From: Algoriphagus sp. AK58
Lineage (GTDB): Bacteria; Bacteroidota; Bacteroidia; Cytophagales; Cyclobacteriaceae
Length of the DNA stretch: 64,000 nt
Direction of reading: 5' to 3'
NCBI RefSeq assembly: GCF_014324365.1
Contig: NZ_QEIG01000005.1
Coordinates: 186,001 to 250,000 of the forward strand
Position numbers and translations under genes: made by a program. Shown piece after piece: positions 41,770-51,104 of the stretch (position 1 is the stretch's first letter; every line of letters begins with the position of its first letter). Under the pieces are notes generated by a model. The model made no database searches, was not told the origin of the DNA, and saw only the letters and a list, made by a program, of their open reading frames with translations.

Positions 41770-42798
41770 TTATCCTAAAGCTTTTCGGCAGAATTCCAGA
41801 CATTTCTGAACTTCTTTCACAGCATCCGATCCTTGAGGTACTTGGTATTCCAGTTCAATCGTCGCCGGGAATTTGTACTTGTTTTTTTGCATGAGCTTAA
41901 GAATATCACCGATTGGAGTATCACCGGTTCCCCAAGCCAAGTTTCCTTTTCCGTTGGCTGGAGTCTGACGATCTTTGGTATGCATGCTCAAGATTCGTGC
42001 ATGGTGCTTTTCAATCAGTGGCATCAGATCATTATGACCTGCCGCGATGTAATGGCCCGCATCTAGGTTCAGTCCATTTTTTGGGCTTTGGGCAAGAGCG
42101 GTATCCCAAAAAGTGAACGTTTCTTGCTCATGTCCGTGATATCCAACAGCCATTCCATGCTGTTCTCCCAGTTTTCCCAAACGAAGCGTTTGCTCATCAT
42201 CTGAAGGATGTTCCAGAGTCACATGGGATGCTCCCAATGCTTTTGCCGCCTTCATGCCATACGCAACTTCCAAATCCGAATTATTTTTGCCAAAGGCACT
42301 TGGCTTGAAAGCATAAATGCTTACTCCGGCATCATTGTACATTTTACGGAACTGCTCGAATTTCTTCATGTCGGCATTGGCTCTCCATTCGGCTACTACT
42401 TTGGTGTAGGCCGCACTTTGGGCCTGAAGGTCGGCTAGTTCTTTCTTTTCATCTTCAGTGAGTTCTTCTCCTCTTCTTTGCTTTCCCCCAAGCTGAAAAA
42501 CTCTCATTCGGTTGAACGTAGGGGCAGGCATTCCGGCAAAACTTTCGGCAGGGTCGCCCATAAGCTCAATTGAGGAAATTCCCGAATCCAACACATACTT
42601 CAGGGTAGCCTCGGCACTTTGGTCGGGCATAGATCGATAAGAGTAAGTGATGCACCCGATCTGCACCCCATTGATGACGGAATTGGGTTTATTCAGGGAC
42701 TTGATGAGCGCTGGGGCGCCTTGAAGCCAGGTAGGGGCAGTCACTAAGCCCGCAATTCCAAGTGCTGATTTTTGGAGAAATTCGCGACGGTTTTTCAT
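41770..42798 (-). CDS. Tat-exported sugar phosphate isomerase/epimerase-like TIM-barrel protein
   Basis: 342 residues from the ATG at 42798, giving a twin-arginine signal (NRREFLQKSALGIAGLVTAP); the frame extends to 42864 but the extra 22 residues would displace it. The barrel shows metal-binding positions of the xylose-isomerase-like superfamily: SGISSIELMGDP, SHVTLEHPSDDE, VGYHGHEQE, GLNLDAGHYIAAG, ILSMHTKDRQTP and PATIELEYQ. An Ala/Glu/Lys-rich insertion (GGKQRRGEELTEDEKKELA) lies at residues about 108-126. Periplasmic sugar isomerisation or epimerisation is likely; the sugar is unknown. Confidence 0.85.
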   Translation of the reverse strand: MKNRREFLQKSALGIAGLVTAPTWLQGAPALIKSLNKPNSVINGVQIGCITYSYRSMPDQSAEATLKYVLDSGISSIELMGDPAESFAGMPAPTFNRMRVFQLGGKQRRGEELTEDEKKELADLQAQSAAYTKVVAEWRANADMKKFEQFRKMYNDAGVSIYAFKPSAFGKNNSDLEVAYGMKAAKALGASHVTLEHPSDDEQTLRLGKLGEQHGMAVGYHGHEQETFTFWDTALAQSPKNGLNLDAGHYIAAGHNDLMPLIEKHHARILSMHTKDRQTPANGKGNLAWGTGDTPIGDILKLMQKNKYKFPATIELEYQVPQGSDAVKEVQKCLEFCRKALG

Positions 42799-43146
42799 AG
42801 GTTTATTATTGTTTTTTAGGGTCCACAGCGCTTGTCCTGAACTCGTTTTGAGAGGATCATGCAAATCGGATAGTAATGTCTCTAGGAGACGCTTTTGGAC
42901 TGCTCGATTTCATGGTTGATGAGTCTGAAGGATAATTGAATGGAAGTTAAAATTTTTTATTAGATGCCCTCAGAAAATTAATCCAAAGTGGACGTAATAG
43001 GTTTTTTTGGCAATTATCGATTTTAAATGAACAGGAAGCCAGGTAAAGCATGCTTCATTTATCTATGAAATACTGCATTGATGGAGTCCAATGCCTGTAG
43101 TATGGGTTTTAATCCGATCTTTCTGAAAAGTTTCAATTCCATTTCC
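42799..43146. other. Non-coding stretch between divergent genes
   Basis: About 350 bases with little structure. I see a small hairpin GTCTC/GAGAC (near 42880-42892) and AT-rich sequence around 42945-43035 suitable for promoters. The region also holds the open but unlikely N-terminal extensions of both neighbouring genes. No RNA gene or repeat was recognised. Confidence 0.4.
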
Positions 43147-44016
43147 ATGTCCAAGGGGATTTCTAAAAAAATTACACTGAGTTTTCTGTTAGTTCTGATC
43201 TTAACGGTGAAGGGATTTGCTCAGGACAGTTCTCTTCTTTGGCGTATATCAGGAAATGGACTGAACCAAGACTCCTACCTTTTTGGAACGATTCACCTGA
43301 TTTGTAAGGATGATTTTTTTATGAATGATCAAATTCTAAAAGCTTTTCAAGAAAGTAAAAGTTTGGTCATGGAGTTGGATTTGAGTGATCCCCAATTGAA
43401 TTCTAAAATGCAGCAGCTGTCTCTCAATCCGGGGATGAAAAATATTCAGTTGGATATGAGGGAGGAGGATGCCAAAATCATAGACGCCTTTTTTATTCAA
43501 AATTATGGAGCTGGCTTGGCTCAATTGGGTATTCTAAAGCCTTTTGTGCTCAGTTCTATGGCCTTGATTAAATCAATTTCCTGCACAGAAGTAGAGAGCT
43601 ACGAGAGCTTTTTTACTGCCAAGGCAATAGAAGACAGAAAGCAAATCATAGGATTGGAGACCGTTGAGATTCAAATTGGAATTTTTGATCAGATACCCTT
43701 TTCTGTTCAGATTCAGGAAATGATTAATATGATTTCAGATAATTCGGGTGATGAGGATTTTCAGAAGATGATTAAAACATACCTCTCTCAGGATGTGGAA
43801 GCCTTATATCATACCATGAATTCGGAAGGAATGATCAAGGATTATCGTGAACTCATGCTTGACCAAAGGAATCAGTCTTGGATTAAAAGATTGGAACAGG
43901 GAATGGAGGATGAAAGTCTATTTGTAGCAGTTGGTGCAGGGCATCTTGGTGGGGAAATGGGTGTGATTTCCTTACTTAGGAAAGCGGGATATCAAGTCGA
44001 ACCTGTCCTCGAATAA
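43147..44016 (+). CDS. TraB/GumN family protein
   Basis: 289 residues from the ATG at 43147, chosen because it gives a standard signal peptide (ITLSFLLVLILTVKGFAQ); an upstream ATG at 43078 is in frame. SYLFGTIHLICKDDFFMND near the N-terminus, KSLVMELDLSDPQ, IGLETVEIQIGIFDQIP and FVAVGAGHLGGEMGVISLL are TraB/GumN signatures, with a GTxH and a GAGH His motif as in the TIKI-like metalloprotease clan. The bacterial role is unclear. It lies 18 bases before a LytS-type kinase gene, probably the same transcript. Confidence 0.85.
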   Translation: MSKGISKKITLSFLLVLILTVKGFAQDSSLLWRISGNGLNQDSYLFGTIHLICKDDFFMNDQILKAFQESKSLVMELDLSDPQLNSKMQQLSLNPGMKNIQLDMREEDAKIIDAFFIQNYGAGLAQLGILKPFVLSSMALIKSISCTEVESYESFFTAKAIEDRKQIIGLETVEIQIGIFDQIPFSVQIQEMINMISDNSGDEDFQKMIKTYLSQDVEALYHTMNSEGMIKDYRELMLDQRNQSWIKRLEQGMEDESLFVAVGAGHLGGEMGVISLLRKAGYQVEPVLE

Positions 44017-44034
44017 TTCAATTTCGCCTTTGAG

Positions 44035-45090
44035 ATGAGAAATAGATCCGCCTTGAGTAAAACACAGTTATACTGGCTGCTACAGATTCTGGGATGGAGT
44101 TCGATTGTCTTTGTGGAGACAATCAATTACACCTTTTTTATTCACGGGGTATTTGAATGGGATTTTTTCAAACAGTTTGTGTTTTATTCCTTGGTCGGCC
44201 TTTTTGTTTCTCACGGATACAAATCGGTTTTTATCCAGCAGAAAGTCTTTGAGAGGAGCCTTTCCCGAATCTGGATCAAAGCATTTTTTGACACACTGAT
44301 CATTGCCTTGCTGATGGCATTTTTATTGTATTTCCCATATGTGTTCATTGATTTTAATGCCCTGAAGACCAAGCAGACATTGATTTCTTTTTTTGGTCAA
44401 GTGATGAATTTGGGACGCTATGTGCTGGTATGGATCATTATTTACTATCTGTATCACATTCTTAAGCGAAATTCAGAAATCAGCGAACAAAAACTCATGT
44501 TGGAGAATGTCGCCAAATCAGCCGAATTGGAGCTTTTGAAAATTCAACTGAATCCCCATTTTCTTTTCAATGCACTCAACAGCATCAAGGCGCTTGTTTT
44601 GATCGATCAGGAGAAGTCCAGAGATGCCATTATCAAACTCTCCGAGTTGCTCAGATTCTCCCTGAATTACGAAAAAGCCCCATTGATCACGGTCAATGAT
44701 GAAATCAATGAGGTGATCAAGTATCTGGAATTAGAGAAAATCCGCTTTGGAAAAAGGCTGGAGGTAGAAATATTGGTTCAAGAAGAAACGCTACAGCAAA
44801 AAGTTCCTCCAGCAATGGTTTTGACCTTGGCTGAAAATGCCATCAAACATGGCATCACCAAACTTCCCGAAGGAGGAAAAATCAAAATCGAAAGTAAAAT
44901 CAAAGGCCAAAAAGTTTGTTTGGAAGTAGTGAATTCTGGACAATTGGAAGAAGGTTTTAATCTCGGAATCGGATTAAACAACCTTCAGAAAAGACTTCAA
45001 AATATCTTTCCGGAAACATCTGCTTTTTACCTGGATAATTTGGGAAACCAACTAGTAAAAGCTACAATTACCTATCCTATGACAAGATGA
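44035..45090 (+). CDS. LytS-type sensor histidine kinase
   Basis: 351 residues: four membrane helices within residues about 12-142, then a His_kinase domain with the phosphorylated His175 in QLNPHFLFNALNSIKAL and an ATP-binding part (VPPAMVLTLAENAIKHGI, LGIGLNNLQKRLQNIFP). It lacks a periplasmic sensor domain and probably senses through its membrane part. Its stop overlaps the ATG of the response regulator gene (ATGA), forming a classic two-component pair. Confidence 0.93.
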   Translation: MRNRSALSKTQLYWLLQILGWSSIVFVETINYTFFIHGVFEWDFFKQFVFYSLVGLFVSHGYKSVFIQQKVFERSLSRIWIKAFFDTLIIALLMAFLLYFPYVFIDFNALKTKQTLISFFGQVMNLGRYVLVWIIIYYLYHILKRNSEISEQKLMLENVAKSAELELLKIQLNPHFLFNALNSIKALVLIDQEKSRDAIIKLSELLRFSLNYEKAPLITVNDEINEVIKYLELEKIRFGKRLEVEILVQEETLQQKVPPAMVLTLAENAIKHGITKLPEGGKIKIESKIKGQKVCLEVVNSGQLEEGFNLGIGLNNLQKRLQNIFPETSAFYLDNLGNQLVKATITYPMTR

Positions 45091-45812
45091 AAAAGAGGGT
45101 TTATTTAGTCGATGATGAATTGTTGGCACTCGAAGAACTTAAAGTTCTTTTATCACCATTTGAGGATTTGGAGATCATAGGAGCTTGTGATCGAGTTGAC
45201 CAGGCCATTAAAGAGTGTAATGAATTTAAGCCGGATTTGATTTTTTTGGATATCAATATGCCCGGAAAAGATGGGTTTGGCTTTTTGGAAAGTTTGGAGG
45301 AAGTCAAAGAGGTTATTTTTGTGACAGCATATGATCAGTATGCCATCAAGGCATTTGAGGTCAATGCCTTGGATTATTTGCTTAAGCCAATCAATCCCAA
45401 ACGTCTTTCGGAAGCCATTCAGCGATTTAGATCCAAAAGTTCTTCTGCATCAGGAGGAGAAAGTTCAGAAGAACGGTTGAGTGCTGATAAACGGATTTTT
45501 ATAAAGGATGGGGAAAAGTGCCATTTCGTGCCAATTTCGAAGATCTTCCTTCTGGAAAGCGAAGGAAATTATGTACGGGTCTATTATGAAAATCAAAAGC
45601 CTCTCCTTCATAAATCCCTAACCTATTTGGAACAGAAGCTGCCGGAAGAGCTTTTTTTCAGGGCCAACCGACAGTATATGTTTAACTTGGATTATGTGGA
45701 AAATATCGAGCCGTACTTTAACAGTACGCTTTTAATCATCTTGAAATCAGGTCATAAAATAGACTTAAGCCAAAGACAAAGTGCTAAGTTTCGAGAAATA
45801 ACAGGTGTGTGA
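45087..45812 (+). CDS. LytTR response regulator
   Basis: 241 residues. The receiver domain (1-115) has acidic pocket D9/D10/E11, phospho-acceptor D55 in LIFLDINMPG, and VTAYDQYAIKAFEVNALDYLLKP. A serine-rich linker (SKSSSASGGESSEE) leads to a C-terminal LytTR DNA-binding domain (LLESEGNYVRVYYENQKPLL, FFRANRQYMFNLDYVENIEP). Partner of the overlapping kinase gene. Target genes unknown. Confidence 0.95.
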   Translation: MKKRVYLVDDELLALEELKVLLSPFEDLEIIGACDRVDQAIKECNEFKPDLIFLDINMPGKDGFGFLESLEEVKEVIFVTAYDQYAIKAFEVNALDYLLKPINPKRLSEAIQRFRSKSSSASGGESSEERLSADKRIFIKDGEKCHFVPISKIFLLESEGNYVRVYYENQKPLLHKSLTYLEQKLPEELFFRANRQYMFNLDYVENIEPYFNSTLLIILKSGHKIDLSQRQSAKFREITGV

Positions 45813-45888
45813 ATTTTCTGGATGGATCAAGATGAATAGCAAGAGGTCGAATCAAAACTACTCACCCCTTACCATTCACCACATACAT

Positions 45889-47592
45889 TTAAAAACCTGC
45901 GGCCTTATCATCTCCACGGGGGTCAGCGCCACCTTCCAATTTGCCGTCTGGCAAAACCAAGATCGCATCTACTTTTCCGATGATGGGGCTGTTATTTTCA
46001 TTAATTAGGTATCCCCGTGATTTGAGTTTGGAGATCAAAGTGGAATCAAAGGAGTTGGGTTCGAAATTGACAAGGTCCGGCAGCCATTGATGATGGAATC
46101 GGGGTGACTCCACGGCTTGCTGCATTCCCATTCCAAATTCGGCCACATTCAGGATGGTCTGAAGTACAGAGGTGATGATCGTAGAACCGCCCGGAGTACC
46201 GACGACCATCCAGAGCTTTCCGCCTTTTTCTACAATGGTAGGAGTCATAGAGCTGAGCATTCTTTTTCCCGGGGCGATGCTATTGGCCTCGGCACCGATC
46301 AATCCAAACATGTTGGGAACGCCAGGCTTTGCACTGAAGTCGTCCATTTCGTTATTCATAAAAAAGCCCAATTCATCAATGTAGACTTTGGAACCATAGG
46401 CACCATTAAGGGTCGTGGTGACCGAAACCGCATTGCCTTCTGCATCTACGATGGAGTAGTGGGTCGTCTCCATACTCTCCGCAAAAGCGATCTTACCTTC
46501 TGAGATTTCTTCCGATTTGGTCGCTTTTTCGAAGGAAAAAGAACTCATCCTCGACTTGAGATATTCCTGTTCAAGCAATTGGTTTACAGGTATTTTTACA
46601 AAGTCTGGATCTCCTAAATAGAAATTCCGATCGGCATAGGCACGTCGCTCGGCTTCGACTAGAAGTTGGATGTATTCAGGACTGTGATGTCCCAAAGCCT
46701 TCAAATCAAAAGGCTCCAACATACTCATGATCTGAGCGAGAGTAATTCCTCCCGAACTGGGAGGTTCCATGGAGATGATTTTCAGATCTCGATAAGGAAA
46801 TACAATCGGATCTCTCCAAGCGGCTTCATAAGTGGCCAAATCCGCTTCGGTAATGATCCCGCCTTTTTCCTGCATGTGGCGAGCCAGGATTTTGGCAGTT
46901 TCACCTTTGTAAAACTCATCCCTGCCGTTTTTGGCGATTCGTTCAAGAGTTGCCGCCAAAACAGGGATTTTCAGGGTATCACCTTCTTTGATTTCTTTGG
47001 CAAAAAAAGTCTCGGGACCATTCACTTCGATAAAAGACTCACGGTTTCGTTGAAGTCGCTCTGCTTGCGCTTTGGTTACTACAAACCCATTTCTGGCTAG
47101 GTCAATTACGGGTTGAAGTATCTCCTCAGGCTTCAGCTTTCCGAATTTAGCTTGAGCCTCAAAAATCCCGGCGATTGTGCCGGGCACTCCTGAAGCCAAG
47201 GCGCCTTTGGTGCTCAGCTGGGATAAAAATTCTCCATTCTCATCCAAGTACATATCCTTATGAGCTGCCATAGGGGCTTTTTCCCGGTAATCAATCGAAC
47301 CTACACTTCCATCAGCCATCCGGTAGACCATAAATCCACCTCCTCCGAGATTTCCTGCAAAAGGAAATGTCACTGCCAAGGCCATTTCGGTAGCCATCAT
47401 GGCATCAAATGCGTTTCCTCCTTTTTTAAGTATATCCAGTCCGATCTGTGAAGCTTCTTCCCGTGCAGACACCACCATGGCTTTTTCTGCGATCAGGCCA
47501 ACTTTAGGAGTGGAGGGCTGCTCTTTTTTTCCGCAAGAGAAGAAAAGAACAGTGAGCGAAAGAGTAATGGATACTATTCCTGACGATTTCAT
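45889..47592 (-). CDS. ggt: Gamma-glutamyltransferase lipoprotein
   Basis: 567 residues with a lipoprotein-like signal (SITLSLTVLFFSC, Cys20). It is an Ntn-hydrolase that self-cleaves; the nucleophile is T376 of TTHYSIVDAEGNAVSVTTTL. Other family motifs are GGNAFDAMMATEMALAV, GNLGGGGFMVYR, REKAPMAAHKDMY and the late MLSSMTPTIVEKGGKLW and GTPGGSTIITSVLQ. It hydrolyses or transfers gamma-glutamyl groups from glutathione and gamma-glutamyl peptides at the envelope. It is second in an operon, overlapping the S9 peptidase gene by four bases. Confidence 0.95.
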   Translation of the reverse strand: MKSSGIVSITLSLTVLFFSCGKKEQPSTPKVGLIAEKAMVVSAREEASQIGLDILKKGGNAFDAMMATEMALAVTFPFAGNLGGGGFMVYRMADGSVGSIDYREKAPMAAHKDMYLDENGEFLSQLSTKGALASGVPGTIAGIFEAQAKFGKLKPEEILQPVIDLARNGFVVTKAQAERLQRNRESFIEVNGPETFFAKEIKEGDTLKIPVLAATLERIAKNGRDEFYKGETAKILARHMQEKGGIITEADLATYEAAWRDPIVFPYRDLKIISMEPPSSGGITLAQIMSMLEPFDLKALGHHSPEYIQLLVEAERRAYADRNFYLGDPDFVKIPVNQLLEQEYLKSRMSSFSFEKATKSEEISEGKIAFAESMETTHYSIVDAEGNAVSVTTTLNGAYGSKVYIDELGFFMNNEMDDFSAKPGVPNMFGLIGAEANSIAPGKRMLSSMTPTIVEKGGKLWMVVGTPGGSTIITSVLQTILNVAEFGMGMQQAVESPRFHHQWLPDLVNFEPNSFDSTLISKLKSRGYLINENNSPIIGKVDAILVLPDGKLEGGADPRGDDKAAGF

Positions 47593-49961
47593 TTTGATTC
47601 TTCCAAAAGGGTGGTATTGAATAATTTCAAAATACGCTTGTACTCATCAGCCCAAGAACTTGGCTCCACAAATCCATGATCCTCTACTGGGTATACGGCC
47701 ATTTCCCAGTTGTCTTTGCCGAGTTCGATCAGGCGCTGCGCCAGTCTGACCACATCTTGGAAGTGCACATTGACATCCAGCATCCCGTGAGCGATCAATA
47801 AATTCCCCTTCAATCCTTCAGCAAAGTAGATCGGAGAGGAGCGACGGTAAGCAATTGGATCTTCCTCTGGAGTGTTCAAAATATTGGCGGTGTATCCATG
47901 ATTGTAATGCGCCCAATCGGTGACTGACCTTAGCGCCGCGCCAGATTTAAAGACATCTCCATGATTGAATAATGCCATCAAGGTAATGAATCCGCCATAG
48001 CTGCCACCGTAGATCCCGATTTTTCCGGCATCAACACCATGCTGAGCAACTAAGTACTTGGCTCCGTCCACCTGATCAGAAAGGTCTTTTCCTCCCATGT
48101 GTCTGTAGATGCCTGTTCTCCAATCTCTTCCATAACCTGCAGAAGCCCGATAATCAATATCCAGAACTGTGTACCCCAAGTCGGTCAGAAGATTATGAAA
48201 CATATACTCTCTGAAATAGCTGCTCCACCACTTATGCACATTCTGTAAATAGCCTGCGCCATGGACAAAAATCACGGCTGCACCGTTTTTCTTAGTCGGA
48301 TCCGGAAGATAAAGGCGGGCAGGAACCTGTGCACCATCCTGTGCAGGGAATCTTACAATCTGAGGATCTTTCCAAGCATAAGCTTTAAATTCTTCTGATT
48401 GGCCGGAGGTCAGTTTTTGTGGTGTAGCACCGACTTTGTTGTCTTGTACAAAGAGTTCAGCCGGAACATTAGAGTAGGAGTGGATGATAGCCAATTTCTT
48501 TTCATCAGGGGAAAGAACCACCGCATTATCCCCTGTCATGGAAGTGAGTTTTTCCATTTTTTTTCCCATCACCGGCATGCGGTAAAAATGCCGTTCTCCA
48601 GGATCAACCTCAGAGGTAGTCAGATACCAGGATTTTCTGTCTTTGGAAAGAAAAGGGTCAAATACCTCATAGTTTCCTGAAGTCAGGGCTTTCTTTTCTC
48701 CGGTAGTTATATCTAAAAGATAAAGGTGGGAATATCCTGTTGCTTCAGACTGAAAATAGATATGCTTGGAATCAGGAAGCCACCCCAAAGTCCCTCCTCC
48801 AAAAGCCCAACCTATTCCAGGGCCGGCAATCCATGCCTCATCCCGCTGTCTATCCAAGTTTTTGAGCTCTCCGGTTTGCAGATTGACCTCAGCAATCCAC
48901 CGATCTTTATTGTCAAAGGAACGAGCTTGAACAATGGCGCGCTTGCCATCAGGTGAGAAATAAGGGCCGGAAAGGGTTAGATCTCTTTCTTTTTCTTCCC
49001 AAGTTTTCTCAGGATAGTCTTTTACATAATCCGGTAAATCTTTGATTCCCGGAAGATTGGAGGTAGAGACATAATAGACGGTATCACGCCGTAGATCATA
49101 GATTCCGATTTCGACCTTGTTTGGCTGTGTGCCCACTTTTGGTCTGGCATTCAGGTCTTCGGTGTAGCCTGAAGCCGCAGTGTAGTCTGGTACTTTTGTG
49201 TTTTTGTTAGTTACCGGAGTGAAAACAGAAAAAGTGGCAAAACTGGCATCGGGACTCAACTGAAGATTGGAAAGATTTTTTCCTTCTGTGTAGAAGATAA
49301 AATCCTCAGACTTTTCTTTGATCGCCTCGCGATATTCCTTTGATTTTTGTTGGGCTTCTTTTCGTTCACGGACAACCTGAAGAAGCGAAAGATTCTCTGA
49401 TTCGAGAAATCCAGCTTTTTGATTTTGTGCCGTTCCGGTGCCGGAAGGTTTGGGTCCACTTACAATTTTGGTGGCTTTCCGGATGGTTTTTGAGCCGCGG
49501 TCAAAAATGTAAATATTGCTGCCCGAATTGAACGAAATCAGATTTTCATTGGCCAAAAACTGAAGATTGCTGATGGGGTCAAACCAGTCAAAAAGAAATA
49601 TGGTGGTGGCTTTTTTTCTGTCCTCGAGCAGGATAGTATTTTTTTCTTTGAAAAGTCTGAGGCTTTCGTCCTTGTTGAACGTAGCCAATTCTTTTCGGAG
49701 GGATTTTTCTTCAGGCCAATGGACTTTTGAAATGTTTGAAGGAGTACTCAGGTTCACTTTGTAAAGCGAATCAGCCGGATCATTTTCGAGATTGTATTTG
49801 AAAAAGATCTGCTTGCTGTCTTCACTCCAAAACGGAGCGCTGGGAAAGGTACCCATCCATTTGGGATCCCTCATAATGTAATCGACAGAAAGGGAAGATT
49901 GGGCCTGTGCTAGTGTGAAATAACAAAAGAGTACAGGCAGGAGGAAAATTTTCCGCTGCAT
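47589..49961 (-). CDS. S9 family prolyl oligopeptidase-type peptidase
   Basis: 790 residues with a signal peptide (FLLPVLFCYFTLAQAQ). Residues about 30-510 form the N-terminal beta-propeller (FSPDGKRAIVQARSF, WLPDSKHIYFQSEATGYSHLY); residues about 530-790 are the alpha/beta hydrolase domain with nucleophile S654 in GGSYGGF, D729 in HGMLDVNVHFQD and H762 in PVEDHGF. It cleaves short peptides, probably dipeptidyl-aminopeptidase-like, in the periplasm. First gene of the two-gene operon with ggt, together releasing amino acids from external peptides. Confidence 0.93.
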   Translation of the reverse strand: MQRKIFLLPVLFCYFTLAQAQSSLSVDYIMRDPKWMGTFPSAPFWSEDSKQIFFKYNLENDPADSLYKVNLSTPSNISKVHWPEEKSLRKELATFNKDESLRLFKEKNTILLEDRKKATTIFLFDWFDPISNLQFLANENLISFNSGSNIYIFDRGSKTIRKATKIVSGPKPSGTGTAQNQKAGFLESENLSLLQVVRERKEAQQKSKEYREAIKEKSEDFIFYTEGKNLSNLQLSPDASFATFSVFTPVTNKNTKVPDYTAASGYTEDLNARPKVGTQPNKVEIGIYDLRRDTVYYVSTSNLPGIKDLPDYVKDYPEKTWEEKERDLTLSGPYFSPDGKRAIVQARSFDNKDRWIAEVNLQTGELKNLDRQRDEAWIAGPGIGWAFGGGTLGWLPDSKHIYFQSEATGYSHLYLLDITTGEKKALTSGNYEVFDPFLSKDRKSWYLTTSEVDPGERHFYRMPVMGKKMEKLTSMTGDNAVVLSPDEKKLAIIHSYSNVPAELFVQDNKVGATPQKLTSGQSEEFKAYAWKDPQIVRFPAQDGAQVPARLYLPDPTKKNGAAVIFVHGAGYLQNVHKWWSSYFREYMFHNLLTDLGYTVLDIDYRASAGYGRDWRTGIYRHMGGKDLSDQVDGAKYLVAQHGVDAGKIGIYGGSYGGFITLMALFNHGDVFKSGAALRSVTDWAHYNHGYTANILNTPEEDPIAYRRSSPIYFAEGLKGNLLIAHGMLDVNVHFQDVVRLAQRLIELGKDNWEMAVYPVEDHGFVEPSSWADEYKRILKLFNTTLLEESK

Positions 49962-49988
49962 AAGGTAAGTTTATTTGGGTGATCGTAC

Positions 49989-50324
49989 TTAGTTGATTCC
50001 AGAAAGGAAGGTGCCGAGTTCAGCCTCAATGGTTTTCAGTTGAGATTGAAGCGTATCATTTAAAGGTTTGGAACCTTCCAGATTAGCTTCTATTTCTTCC
50101 AGCATTTTCCTGGTTTTGATCGCGCCAATGTAGCTCATACTTGGCTTGGCTTTGTGACATCTTTTCTTAATAGAAGCAAAATCTCCCGATTCATAAAAGG
50201 CATCCAACTCTTTTAAGTCTTTGATATTGGTGTCTAAAATGATCTGAATCATTTCACGGATCATTTCCGGATCATCATCACCAAAATACTGATATATGGA
50301 CTGTTCGCTGATGAGTTGATACAT
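49989..50324 (-). CDS. Histidine phosphotransfer (Hpt) domain protein
   Basis: 111 residues from the ATG at 50324. A four-helix Hpt domain with the phosphorylatable His57 in KKRCHKAKPSMSYIGA. It would carry phosphate between a hybrid kinase and a response regulator. The frame opens up to 50399, but the added 25 residues are hydrophobic and unlike the family. No kinase is adjacent, so its partners are elsewhere. It is 27 bases from the start of the S9 peptidase gene, same strand. Confidence 0.85.
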   Translation of the reverse strand: MYQLISEQSIYQYFGDDDPEMIREMIQIILDTNIKDLKELDAFYESGDFASIKKRCHKAKPSMSYIGAIKTRKMLEEIEANLEGSKPLNDTLQSQLKTIEAELGTFLSGIN

Positions 50325-50486
50325 AGTCGGGTAAAATTCGTAAAGAGTGATAAAAATCCGTTTTTGAAGGAATTCGATAAATTTAAAAACAATTTTCAAA
50401 ATGCATCATTTCTATAAATGAGTTTTGATAGGATTCCCTTTAAAACTACTCAATGCTTAATTTTGCCTTCCGAAAGATAGAATTTC

Positions 50487-50645
50487 ATGCAAAAAAATAA
50501 GAAGATCTTCTTGGCTCTGTTTATCATTTTCATGTTGATCATCCTGTATGTGAGCTATGACATTTCCAAAAGAACCACATTCCCGGGTTCCAAAGGCAAT
50601 CTCAAGGAAAGAATTTCCAACGAAGTAGAATCTCCAGCTAAATGA
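50487..50645 (+). CDS. Small single-pass membrane protein, 52 residues
   Basis: The product starts MQKNKKIFLALFIIFMLII and continues with YVSYDISKRTTFPGS and a charged tail, so it is one N-terminal membrane helix followed by a short soluble segment. The stop codon overlaps the next ATG as ATGA, which strongly supports translation. TAATTTTG at 50458-50465 fits the -7 pattern TAnnTTTG, though no matching -33 box is evident. I do not recognise the family; it is too short for most annotation thresholds. Confidence 0.7.
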   Translation: MQKNKKIFLALFIIFMLIILYVSYDISKRTTFPGSKGNLKERISNEVESPAK

Positions 50646-51100
50646 CAGGAAAAAAAATAGACGTTGATAAACTTGATCTGGACCTGATGAAGGAAAAGAC
50701 TACGGAAAATCCGGGTACTCTTCCTTACGCTCATCATTCAGGCAGTGCCCTTATCAAGCCTGAAGATAAAGGAAAAATCACCGGTCGCGCCGTCGCTGCC
50801 ATGCATAGCCAAACCGATATGCAAATGGCTCAAATCTATGAGCAAATGAGGCTTTTGGCAGATCAGGCGAAAAAAATCCAGGCCAGGGTGGAAGTGTCAG
50901 AACGGATCTACGGAGCTTCGATTGCATTCGAACCTTTGATCAATCATCGGTATTTTTTGTACCAAAAAGCTGATGGAACAGACTTCATGAGCATGATTGC
51001 ACCCGAAGAGTGGGGAAGGAAAAAAGATTGGGCCCATTTTGTGGCAGAAGTGAAGCTTTTGGCTGACCATACTTGGGAAATTCTCAGGGAAAATACCTAA
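50642..51100 (+). CDS. DUF2452 family protein
   Basis: 152 residues, soluble. The family landmarks are NPGTLPYAHHSGSALIKPED, RAVAAMHSQTDMQMAQIYEQM, RVEVSERIYGASIAFEPLI and HRYFLYQKADGTDFMSMIAP followed by EWG. DUF2452 has no known activity. It overlaps the 52-residue membrane protein gene by four bases and is followed five bases later by another gene, so the three look like one operon. Confidence 0.85.
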   Translation: MTGKKIDVDKLDLDLMKEKTTENPGTLPYAHHSGSALIKPEDKGKITGRAVAAMHSQTDMQMAQIYEQMRLLADQAKKIQARVEVSERIYGASIAFEPLINHRYFLYQKADGTDFMSMIAPEEWGRKKDWAHFVAEVKLLADHTWEILRENT

Positions 51101-51104
51101 AGCA